Source of the DNA: Lepagella muris
GTDB taxonomy: Bacteria > Bacteroidota > Bacteroidia > Bacteroidales > Muribaculaceae
DNA length: 64,000 nucleotides
Assembly: GCF_004793975.1 (NCBI RefSeq)
Contig: NZ_SRYB01000008.1
Span: 82,992-146,991, forward strand
Reading direction: 5' to 3'
Shown here piece after piece: positions 26,403 through 34,592 of the stretch. The notes below the pieces were generated by a model. The model did no database searches, was not told the origin of the DNA, and worked only from the letters and a program-made list of their open reading frames with translations. The number at the start of each line of letters is the position of its first letter. Positions within the stretch are counted from its first letter, which is position 1. The position numbers and the translations under genes were made by a program.

Positions 26403-29400
26403 TTTTCCTTCTTTATTTCTTTTTTACTGACAATATAACATATTATCGGGACTATAAAGATATTCAACAAGGTTGAAGATAGCAAACCGCCCAATATCAC
26501 GATAGCCAAAGGCGACTGTATCTCGTTGCCGGGAAGATGTCCGCCGACGGCGAGAGGTATCAATGCAAGAGCCGAACTCAACGCTGTCATAAGTATGGGG
26601 GTAAGACGGTCAGCCGAGCCATGTATGATAAGTTCGAGAAGACCTTCTCCGTCGTGACGCAGAGTCTCGTATCTCGACATGAGAAGCATGCCGTTGCGAG
26701 TGGCGATACCCATTAGCGATATGAATCCGATTATGGCAGGGATGTTCATCTCTCCCGAGGTGAAACGCAGGATAAACACTCCGCCGATAAGGGCAAGCGG
26801 CATATTCAGCATTATGATAGCCGCACTCACCCAACTGTGGTATTGTCCGTAAAGAAGAAGGAATATGATAATAATTGAAATGACCGATACCAACGCAAGA
26901 GTGCGCGTTGCAGCCTGTTCGCTCTCAAACTGTCCGCCATAGCTGACGTGATAGCCGGCAGGGAGATCTACATTCTCCTCTATCTCCCTCTGAATATCCT
27001 CCACCACGCCACGCAAATCCCTGCCATCAACATTAGCCGACACCACAATCCTGCGGCTGACGTTCTCACGGTTGACCGCATTCGGTCCGGATGTTGACAC
27101 CACATCCGCCACCGCACTAAGTGGAATCTTACCTTTCTGCGAATCGATCATGAGCGAATTTATGCTCTCTATCGTATTGCGTGCATCCGGCTCCACGCGG
27201 AGAGTGAGATTGACAGGGAAACCATCCTCATACACCTGCGACACCACCTCGCCTGCCATCGCCACGCCGATATAATCGGCAAACTCCGACATCGGTATGC
27301 CATAGTATGCGAGCATCTCACGGCGCGGACGCACGTCAAGCTGCGGACGTTCCATAAGCTGCTCGATATTGGCATCCACCACGCCATCCACCACCTTGGT
27401 CAGCTCCTTGATCTTGTTACCCATAGAGTTGAGTACCGACAGGTCTGGACCGAAGAGTTTTATTGCAATCTGTGCCTCAGTGCCCGAAAGCATGGCATCG
27501 ATACGGTGAGAGATCGGCTGACCCACCTCTATATTGGCACCCGGCAGATGCGACAATTTCTCACGAAGCTCCGCCACCATCTCTCGCCGCGACCTACCCT
27601 TGTCGAGCACGTAGGGAGCCTCTATCTCGCTGACGTTGACTCCTAAGGAATGTTCATCAAGCTCTGCACGTCCGGTCTTGCGAGCCACGGTGCGTATCTC
27701 CGGAATACTGAGTATGATCTTCTCAGCCTCACGCCCCACCTCATCGCTACGGTCGAGCGATATGCCCGGCAATGTGCTGACGTTGATTGTAAGCGACCCT
27801 TCGTTAAATGGGGGGAGGAAACTTCTGCCAAGCGTGAAGAACATCCCTATCGCCACGATAAAAAGCAGAGCCGTGCCGCCTATCCATATCCGGGGCTTGC
27901 TCAGCGCATGGCGTAATCCGCGTTCGTATGCCGAAGAAAGCTTGCGGGCAAGCCACGGCTGACGGTTCAACTGCGACATTGCCTTCTTGCTGCCGAGCAG
28001 ATAACTGCACAGCACCGGGGTAACGGTCAGAGCCACTATCGTGGAAGCCACCAGCGACACGATGAAGGATATGCCCAACGGCTTTAGCATACGCCCCTCC
28101 ATACCGTGGAGGAAGAACAGCGGAATGAACGATGCCATTATTATCAATGAGGAATTGAAGATAGGCATACGCACCTCCTTCGATGCCTCAAACACTATCT
28201 TCAGTACACTCTCACCCGATTCCCGGCGTTCCCTAAGCCGCTTATACACATTCTCAACATCGACAATGGCATCATCCACAAGCGAACCGATCGCAATGGC
28301 AATGCCTCCGAGACTCATGGTGTTGATGGAGAATCCCAACAGATAGAGTATTATGAGAGTGACGAGCACAGAGAGCGGCAATGCCACGAGCGAGATCAAA
28401 GTGGTGCGCAGGTTCTGAAGGAAGAAGAATAGCACCACAATCACAAATATCGCACCCACAAACAGGGATTCCTGAAGATTGGAAATTGAATTCTGTATGA
28501 AATCCGCCTGACGGAATATGTCGGTATGCAGCGTCACTCCGGCGGGGAACGTCTTTGAGAGAGCAGCAAGTTCAGCATCTATCTTCTTGGTTAGTTCAAT
28601 AGTACCGGCACCGGGTTGCTTCGAAACAGTGAGCAACACCGCAGGCTCACTGCGCACGGATGCCACACCGAGACGTGGCTCCTCTCCACCTTCCGCAATC
28701 TCTGCCACATCGGAAAGCAGTATTGGACTGCCACTGTCGCCACCGACCACTGTCGTTGCCAACTCATTGACGTCGGTTGTGCTGAGATCCCCCTTCACGA
28801 TATACTCATTGCCATAATCATATACCACGCCACCCGCCACGTTGCGGTTCATGCCTGACACTGACTCCCTCACCTGATTCAGAGTCACTCCATAACGCTG
28901 CATCTTAGCTGGACAGAGGCGTATCTGATACTCCTTGGCATCCCCGCCTATCACCGACACCTGCGACACTCCGCCCAGCGAAAGGATACGCGGACGCACC
29001 TGACGCTCGGCAAGCGTGCGTAATTCCCGGAGACTGATCGTAGAGTCTGCCGATGTCATGCCGATAATCATCATCTCCCCAAGTATTGAGGATTGGCTGC
29101 CCAACGTTGGGCTACCTGTGCCCGGGGGCAACGTGCCCTCTATCTCCGATAATTTTTCTGCCACTATCTGGCGTGCCAGATAAGGATCGGTGTTCCAATC
29201 AAATTCCACCCACACCACGGAGAAACCTGTCGTGGTGGCAGAACGGACACGACGCACACCGGATGCACCGTTGACAGCAGTCTCCACAGGATACGTCACC
29301 GTGGTCTCAATCTCTTCAGGCGCCATACCCGGAGCCTCGGTCATGACTGCCACCGTAGGCGCGTTAAGGTCAGGGAATATATCAACCTCCATGCGCATCA

Positions 29401-29491
29401 TGACAATGACACCTGCCACGAGCAACAACCCGGTCAGTACCACAACCGCAAGACGATTGTCGAGCGAACTCTTTATTATCTTATTCAGCAT
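26399..29491 (-). CDS. Heavy-metal efflux RND transporter permease (CzcA/CusA type)
   Basis: 1030 residues, full length for the family. Motifs are IFPDLNAPTVAVMTEAPGM near residue 36, GSLVDDAIVDVENV in TM4 with the acidic residues that relay protons, and TLPGISLDRSDEVG. Twelve membrane helices and two large periplasmic loops are visible. It pumps metal ions from periplasm or cytoplasm through the TolC partner with proton drive. The metal cannot be fixed from sequence alone. Eighteen base pairs separate it from the adaptor gene upstream. Confidence 0.92.
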   Translation of the reverse strand: MLNKIIKSSLDNRLAVVVLTGLLLVAGVIVMMRMEVDIFPDLNAPTVAVMTEAPGMAPEEIETTVTYPVETAVNGASGVRRVRSATTTGFSVVWVEFDWNTDPYLARQIVAEKLSEIEGTLPPGTGSPTLGSQSSILGEMMIIGMTSADSTISLRELRTLAERQVRPRILSLGGVSQVSVIGGDAKEYQIRLCPAKMQRYGVTLNQVRESVSGMNRNVAGGVVYDYGNEYIVKGDLSTTDVNELATTVVGGDSGSPILLSDVAEIAEGGEEPRLGVASVRSEPAVLLTVSKQPGAGTIELTKKIDAELAALSKTFPAGVTLHTDIFRQADFIQNSISNLQESLFVGAIFVIVVLFFFLQNLRTTLISLVALPLSVLVTLIILYLLGFSINTMSLGGIAIAIGSLVDDAIVDVENVYKRLRERRESGESVLKIVFEASKEVRMPIFNSSLIIMASFIPLFFLHGMEGRMLKPLGISFIVSLVASTIVALTVTPVLCSYLLGSKKAMSQLNRQPWLARKLSSAYERGLRHALSKPRIWIGGTALLFIVAIGMFFTLGRSFLPPFNEGSLTINVSTLPGISLDRSDEVGREAEKIILSIPEIRTVARKTGRAELDEHSLGVNVSEIEAPYVLDKGRSRREMVAELREKLSHLPGANIEVGQPISHRIDAMLSGTEAQIAIKLFGPDLSVLNSMGNKIKELTKVVDGVVDANIEQLMERPQLDVRPRREMLAYYGIPMSEFADYIGVAMAGEVVSQVYEDGFPVNLTLRVEPDARNTIESINSLMIDSQKGKIPLSAVADVVSTSGPNAVNRENVSRRIVVSANVDGRDLRGVVEDIQREIEENVDLPAGYHVSYGGQFESEQAATRTLALVSVISIIIIFLLLYGQYHSWVSAAIIMLNMPLALIGGVFILRFTSGEMNIPAIIGFISLMGIATRNGMLLMSRYETLRHDGEGLLELIIHGSADRLTPILMTALSSALALIPLAVGGHLPGNEIQSPLAIVILGGLLSSTLLNIFIVPIICYIVSKKEIKKEK

Positions 29492-29509
29492 ATCTCTCTG
29501 ACTCCTCGA

Positions 29510-30721
29510 TTAATGATTATGGGAATGACCTTCGGGCACTACCGTAGACTGTTCGGCAAGACGCACAAACGAGACACCGCCAACCACTACCTTATCCCCT
29601 TCATGAAGACCGGACAGAATCTCAGCATCGGTGCCATTCAAGGCACCCACCTCCACGTGGCGTTTCTCATATTCATTACCGCCTGTCTTCACGTATACAA
29701 ACTTCTCGCCAAGCTGTTCGGACAATGCAGCCACCGGCACTGAAATCACTCCGGAACGCGACACCCCACGCAGATACACCTCTGCAGCACTCCCTGCCAC
29801 GACAGGCGCACTATTGTCAAAAGTAAAATAAACGGGTATATATCCGGGCATCTCCGTAGATGAGGATGCCGATGACGAAAGCAGTTTACCGCCATATTCC
29901 GACAGATCGACACTCTCGCCGTTGCCACCATGAGGAGTGATTACCACTCCGCTCAACATCGGCAGAAGCGATGCATCACGCACGGGCAACAAAGCACGCA
30001 GCGTAAGGCGTCCGGATCCGGAAATGAGTGCCACCGGATCGCCGGTATTTACAAACGCACCCTCTCCCGCCACTATTCCGGTAAGCACTCCGGCACGTGG
30101 TGCGGTCACTACGCCTGTGGCAGCCTGCGGGCTATATGATGCCTTCGCCAATTCGTATGCCGCCAACGCATCGTTATATTCCTTTTTAGTTATGAGTCCA
30201 TCCTTAAGCAACGGGGTGAGACGATCAAGTTCACGCTTGGCATTATCCAACGCCGCCTTCCCGGAGGCATTGGCATCACCTCCGCTCACGCCCGATGCCT
30301 TTATGCGGGCAATCGTCTGCCCCGCCTTCACAGTGCAACCCTGTGTTATGCCAGGAGCGAGAGTCACCATTCCCGACGTGGGGGCACTCGCTGTCGCCAC
30401 GTCTGATGCCGACGGCAATATTTCGGCTGCCGACCTTACAGCATCCCGAAACTCTCCCGACACAATATCCACAACTGTCACGCCGTAATGCTCGGCATCC
30501 TCCGGCTCCATGTGTATTGCGCCGGCATCAGCATGCGTTCCCTTCTTATCCTCCGACTCATGTCCGGATTTAGAGTGCATCTCAGCTTCATTCTCATGGT
30601 CATGTCCGTCATGTGAGTCATGTGAGCCACAAGACGACAGAACGGTGGGCATCGCGAGAATCACACCGCAACACACTGCACCATAAATAAATTTTCTCAG
30701 GCGAATCTCCCTGTCAAGCAT
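29510..30721 (-). CDS. RND efflux periplasmic adaptor, His-rich (CzcB/CusB type)
   Basis: About 403 residues. An N-terminal signal with lipobox (VLSSC) is followed by a His/Asp-rich stretch (residues about 33-70; HDSHDGHDHE) that looks metal-binding. The hairpin/lipoyl region has ASGVSGGDAN and LITKKEYNDALAAYELA, and a beta-barrel with GVLTGIVAGEGAFVNTGDPV follows. The C-terminus also ends in histidines (GHSHNH). It links the RND pump to TolC and may hand over metal. The start is the Met before the basic segment; the frame opens at 30775 but through the promoter. Confidence 0.9.
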   Translation of the reverse strand: MLDREIRLRKFIYGAVCCGVILAMPTVLSSCGSHDSHDGHDHENEAEMHSKSGHESEDKKGTHADAGAIHMEPEDAEHYGVTVVDIVSGEFRDAVRSAAEILPSASDVATASAPTSGMVTLAPGITQGCTVKAGQTIARIKASGVSGGDANASGKAALDNAKRELDRLTPLLKDGLITKKEYNDALAAYELAKASYSPQAATGVVTAPRAGVLTGIVAGEGAFVNTGDPVALISGSGRLTLRALLPVRDASLLPMLSGVVITPHGGNGESVDLSEYGGKLLSSSASSSTEMPGYIPVYFTFDNSAPVVAGSAAEVYLRGVSRSGVISVPVAALSEQLGEKFVYVKTGGNEYEKRHVEVGALNGTDAEILSGLHEGDKVVVGGVSFVRLAEQSTVVPEGHSHNH

Positions 30722-30752
30722 ATCTCTTACGTTTTTTGAGTACAATTTTCCA

Positions 30753-30760
30753 CAAAGATA
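30753..30760 (-). promoter_or_regulatory. Putative minus-7 box for the metal efflux operon
   Basis: TATCTTTG on the minus strand, 32 bp before the adaptor start, fits TAnnTTTG. No minus-33 element is convincing. Confidence 0.5.
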
Positions 30761-30817
30761 ATACTCCGTGCCCACATTATAAATTATATAGCAATCATTT
30801 CGACATTACGGTAAATC

Positions 30818-30838
30818 ATTTGCAACTCAATTGCAAAT
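30818..30838. promoter_or_regulatory. Candidate operator palindrome upstream of the efflux operon
   Basis: ATTTGCAA-CTCAA-TTGCAAAT is a perfect 8-bp inverted repeat with a 5-bp spacer, about 58 bp upstream of the minus-7 box. It could bind a metal-responsive regulator, but none is encoded next to it. Confidence 0.4.
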
Positions 30839-30874
30839 ATCATATATTTTATGGGTATAAAACTAACCTATGAC

Positions 30875-31921
30875 CTATAAACCATAACCTATGAGAGAGT
30901 CTAATTGGGCAGAGATTTTTTTGAAGTCTTGATTCAGGTCAAGGGTTTTGAACATCAGGATATTGCCATCATTAGTGACGATTTTCTCGTTGGGAAGAGT
31001 CTCCTCCTGAGTCTGCGCATAGAGTAACATTCCGTCCACGTTTCCTTCATGGCAAATATCTTCATTCATCACGTATGTGTGAATCTGATAGAGATTGGCA
31101 GAATGATATGTAGACCTGTCGAAGTGCGTCGCAAGCGTCCGGGAGTAATACTTCGTGTCGATGATAAGGGTTCTCTCGCCAATATGCAGCAGTATGTCAG
31201 ATTGCATTATCGGCAGATGCGTGGTGTCGGATAGCTCCATGTTGATGTTCCATCCTATCTGTTTCGCCTCCGCCTTCAGAGAGGGATGATGCCTGCGGTA
31301 ATAGTTGAGCACAAAATTCTGAAAGAGCAGATTCATGTGCTCGTCGGAAAATGTACGCATACTGTATTTCCCCTCCTCCGTAGTCAGCAACTGTCTGTCA
31401 AGTATGAAATAGCAGATACTGTGTAGCATACGGTAAGTCTTGCTGTTACGGTCATAACGCAATACGTTCCAGCGAATCCTGTCGGCAGTTATCTCGTCAA
31501 CATTCTCAAACGGGAGCATTATCTTCCGTAGCAACGACTTACGCTTACTCTTCACTCCGGATTGCTTCAGCAACACACCCACCGCAGTCTTCAGAATCTG
31601 ATTAAACAGATTGTTTTCAGTAAGCACATCATACTCACATTGTAGCTTCCGGCGGCAGGCAGCAAAATTACGCATCGTGCCGTTGATGTCAAGTTTTCCG
31701 CGCAACGTGGTGAGAGAATCCTGATGCCCGACATAACTCTTATGTAACCCCTGTTTCAACTGACAAGAGATGCCCCTCGCAAGAATTTCCGCAAACAGGT
31801 CGTAGATCTCCTCAAAGTCCTCGCCGGCTACCTGCTCATAGTTATTCGCCCTAAGCTGTCGGAAAGCGTAGGTGAGCATATAGTAGACGTTTTTTATCAG
31901 AATACCCTTATCAATAGTCAC
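30875..31921 (-). CDS. mcrC: McrC-like subunit of a type IV restriction enzyme
   Basis: 348 residues. The family start (KGILIKNVYYMLTYAFRQL) and the nuclease-like motif (GERTLIIDTKYYSR near residues 250-265) give the PD-(D/E)XK signature in which D-T-K supplies the catalytic Asp and Lys. McrC stimulates and cleaves with McrB, cutting DNA carrying modified cytosine (family knowledge). Its ATG overlaps the mcrB stop by four bases, so they are translated as one unit. The window also encodes a cytosine-5 methyltransferase, so the pair's target must not overlap that methylation. Confidence 0.9.
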   Translation of the reverse strand: MTIDKGILIKNVYYMLTYAFRQLRANNYEQVAGEDFEEIYDLFAEILARGISCQLKQGLHKSYVGHQDSLTTLRGKLDINGTMRNFAACRRKLQCEYDVLTENNLFNQILKTAVGVLLKQSGVKSKRKSLLRKIMLPFENVDEITADRIRWNVLRYDRNSKTYRMLHSICYFILDRQLLTTEEGKYSMRTFSDEHMNLLFQNFVLNYYRRHHPSLKAEAKQIGWNINMELSDTTHLPIMQSDILLHIGERTLIIDTKYYSRTLATHFDRSTYHSANLYQIHTYVMNEDICHEGNVDGMLLYAQTQEETLPNEKIVTNDGNILMFKTLDLNQDFKKISAQLDSLIGYGL

Positions 31922-34302
31922 GACAACAGATCTTTAAGTATCCTTATCTCTCCGGCAGCTTTCTTAGGGTCATCAAACCAATATTCCGCCAGCATCGGCT
32001 GAATATCATACTCAATGACATTGCGCAGCGTCATCTCATCAAAATCATCCTTAGGGAAACAGAAATAACTGTGACCTATACAGAAGCCCTTCCCAAGAGA
32101 ATCATCACTCTCAATGATGCCGTTCAACTCCTTAATACGGGCTATCACCCTATTCAGCCGTTCGTTACCGAAACTGTCAAGCATCTCTCTGAATCCCGTG
32201 CTTTCAAAACCGGGGACTATCTCAAAGAAGCTAAAACGACGGCGTAGCGCATAGTCAATCATCGCAAGACTACGGTCTGCCGTGTTCATCATGCCGATGA
32301 TGTAAAGATTCTTTGGCACAGAAAACTCCTCATCGCGATATGCCAATTTGAGTTTGTATCCACGATAATCTTTCTCTATCAGCATAAGCAACTCTCCGAA
32401 TATCTTACTGAGATTTCCACGGTTGATCTCATCAATTATGAAGAAATACATCCTGTCGGGATCAGGGTCCAGCTCTGCCCTCTTACAAAATTTGTAGAAA
32501 CGCCCCTCCTCTATCCTGAAGCTGCCGTCCTCCTGCGGTTTGAATCCCATGATGAAATCCTCGTATGAATAATTCTGATGGAATTGCACCATCTCAATCC
32601 GGCTATCATCCTTCTCCCCCATGATGGAATATGCAAGCCTACGTGCAGAATACGTCTTACCCACACCGGGAGCACCTTGCAGAATGACATTCTGCTTAGT
32701 CCGAAGCAAAGATTCCAAACGGTCGTAGTGTGCCTCCGTCATAAAAACTTCCTGCAAAAAATCCTCCTTCAAATACAACTCCTTGCTATCCTTCTGCTTC
32801 AACTCCGGATTTTTGGCACGTATCATTTCAAGCAACGAATCAGCCTCATCATCCGAGAGACCACAAAATGTGACTCCCATAGGGCTTTTGATAAATCTGA
32901 CTTCAGATAATGCTTCATTATCTTTCATTTCTTGCCATGTGACCGGCTCGAAAAGAGTTTCAATCTTCTCAAATTCTATTTCCTTACCATCACTTGATTT
33001 AGAGACTCGCGCAAGGGCAACAATACGTTTTGACGGATTGGAATCATAACATACCACAATATCCCCCTCTTTTGCGGCTTCCATATCCGTAAATACATTA
33101 CGTTTCCTATTGTTGTCATTATATAAAGTCCACATTTGCTTAGCACCAACCGGCTTATCAGCAAAAGTATAGGTCTTCGGACTGGCTATCAGCAACCAAA
33201 CTCTTTTATTATGCCCCATATCTGAAATCTTACTCTCTTCATCAAACAAACCCTCCAGACTTTCCACGTAATCAGGATATTTGGAAATATCAGTAAGAGT
33301 CTTCTGCACTAATTGTTGAGGAGAATCCCATTCTCCGATATCTGTCCATCTTACCTTACGCGAGCTTAAATATTCATCCACATCATCATTATATTCATAT
33401 TCACCTTCAACAATACCTCTACCCACAATTTTATAAAGACCCTTTTTGGCGTAGACCGTATCTCCAGGTTTCATCACTTTTGCAAATTCCCATACCGCAA
33501 GACTATCATTGCTAAATCTACCTTTTGGATTATCATAGACCTTGCGCATCTCATCTACAATTTCATCCCTATTTGTAAATCGTGAATAATCGCCAAGATC
33601 ATCCCAACCAAGCAACATTACCCCATCCCTCAAGCAACGCTCCCATTGGGAAGCCCCTTCACCCGGGGCATATAGCCACTCTTTAGCCGGTTTATCCACT
33701 TGTATTTTTTTAAGAGTGGCGATCAGCTCGTCATAATATTCGAAAACGTCTTTATCACCACGCCGTTCTATCAGAAACTTCATAAGTTGTGACATACCGG
33801 CTTTCTCTGCATTATCCATACCGAAGTTAATGCACAAGTCACGTAGCCATTCCTGCTTATAGATAGGTATCAGCCATTTGTCGGAATATAGGAATGCAAT
33901 CTTCCATTTATACATCCCGTTGATCACATCAACACTCTCTATCATATCAAGATCATGATTACGCGCAGCAGTAGCCACGACAGCAATCGCAGTCCTCACT
34001 TTCTTAAAAGCCTCCATAGCATCAGATGCACCATATCGGGCATATCGGGTATACCAGGCATATTTGTCATCATATTGGATCTTGGGATTGCTCTTCTCAA
34101 TATTCTTATATCTGAAAATACCGAATTTAAAGGCATTGCTACCCCATATCGAACCGAGTTCCTCCGTCTTTGATTCCACCCAATTGCAGAACGATTCATT
34201 CGGTACAAGGTCAGTATATTCCTGTAAGGTCATTTGCGGCAGCCAATCAATAGGATAACGTTCCAGGAAAGATTCATATAGCTGATGTCGGTCGGTAATC
34301 AT
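31918..34302 (-). CDS. mcrB: McrB-like AAA+ GTPase of a type IV restriction enzyme, with PUA/EVE-like modules
   Basis: 794 residues. The C-terminal AAA+ motor has Walker A GAPGVGKT (about 543-550), Walker B FIIDEINR (about 622) and the McrB GTP-specific MNTADRS (about 672). The N-terminal 540 residues hold an unassigned region (1-205), then two segments that look like base-reading PUA/EVE-type modules. One is about 206-352 (EWLYAPGEGAS, MLLGWDDLGDY, GDTVYAKKG); the other is about 368-495 (VWLLIASPKTY, GDIVVCYD, IVALARV). These would recognise modified bases. It lacks the E. coli DUF3578 reader, so the target modification may differ. Confidence 0.88.
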   Translation of the reverse strand: MITDRHQLYESFLERYPIDWLPQMTLQEYTDLVPNESFCNWVESKTEELGSIWGSNAFKFGIFRYKNIEKSNPKIQYDDKYAWYTRYARYGASDAMEAFKKVRTAIAVVATAARNHDLDMIESVDVINGMYKWKIAFLYSDKWLIPIYKQEWLRDLCINFGMDNAEKAGMSQLMKFLIERRGDKDVFEYYDELIATLKKIQVDKPAKEWLYAPGEGASQWERCLRDGVMLLGWDDLGDYSRFTNRDEIVDEMRKVYDNPKGRFSNDSLAVWEFAKVMKPGDTVYAKKGLYKIVGRGIVEGEYEYNDDVDEYLSSRKVRWTDIGEWDSPQQLVQKTLTDISKYPDYVESLEGLFDEESKISDMGHNKRVWLLIASPKTYTFADKPVGAKQMWTLYNDNNRKRNVFTDMEAAKEGDIVVCYDSNPSKRIVALARVSKSSDGKEIEFEKIETLFEPVTWQEMKDNEALSEVRFIKSPMGVTFCGLSDDEADSLLEMIRAKNPELKQKDSKELYLKEDFLQEVFMTEAHYDRLESLLRTKQNVILQGAPGVGKTYSARRLAYSIMGEKDDSRIEMVQFHQNYSYEDFIMGFKPQEDGSFRIEEGRFYKFCKRAELDPDPDRMYFFIIDEINRGNLSKIFGELLMLIEKDYRGYKLKLAYRDEEFSVPKNLYIIGMMNTADRSLAMIDYALRRRFSFFEIVPGFESTGFREMLDSFGNERLNRVIARIKELNGIIESDDSLGKGFCIGHSYFCFPKDDFDEMTLRNVIEYDIQPMLAEYWFDDPKKAAGEIRILKDLLS

Positions 34303-34562
34303 GATTTTAAATTTGATTTATCGGTCAGTATAAACCGAGGGATTAAAATTCACTAAATAATAGCTTGCAGACCCCCAGTCGTGGATAATTACTTATGAAG
34401 TTTAGACAACTTCTATTGCAAAGGTACAAATTTGTTGTGAGATTGCAAATCAAATGAACGTTTCTGACGTAAATTCCGATATAATTTCATGCGTTGAAAA
34501 GAGGTTAATAGACTATCGTGCCGAATGTGCATGGTCATATTGCCGATTTTGAATTTATTTTG

Positions 34563-34570
34563 TAATTTTG
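34563..34570 (+). promoter_or_regulatory. Putative minus-7 box for valS
   Basis: TAATTTTG, 23 bp before the ATG; ATTG at 34540-34543, 19 bp upstream, is a partial minus-33 match. Confidence 0.5.
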
Positions 34571-34592
34571 CAACTCTAAAACTATCATTCTC

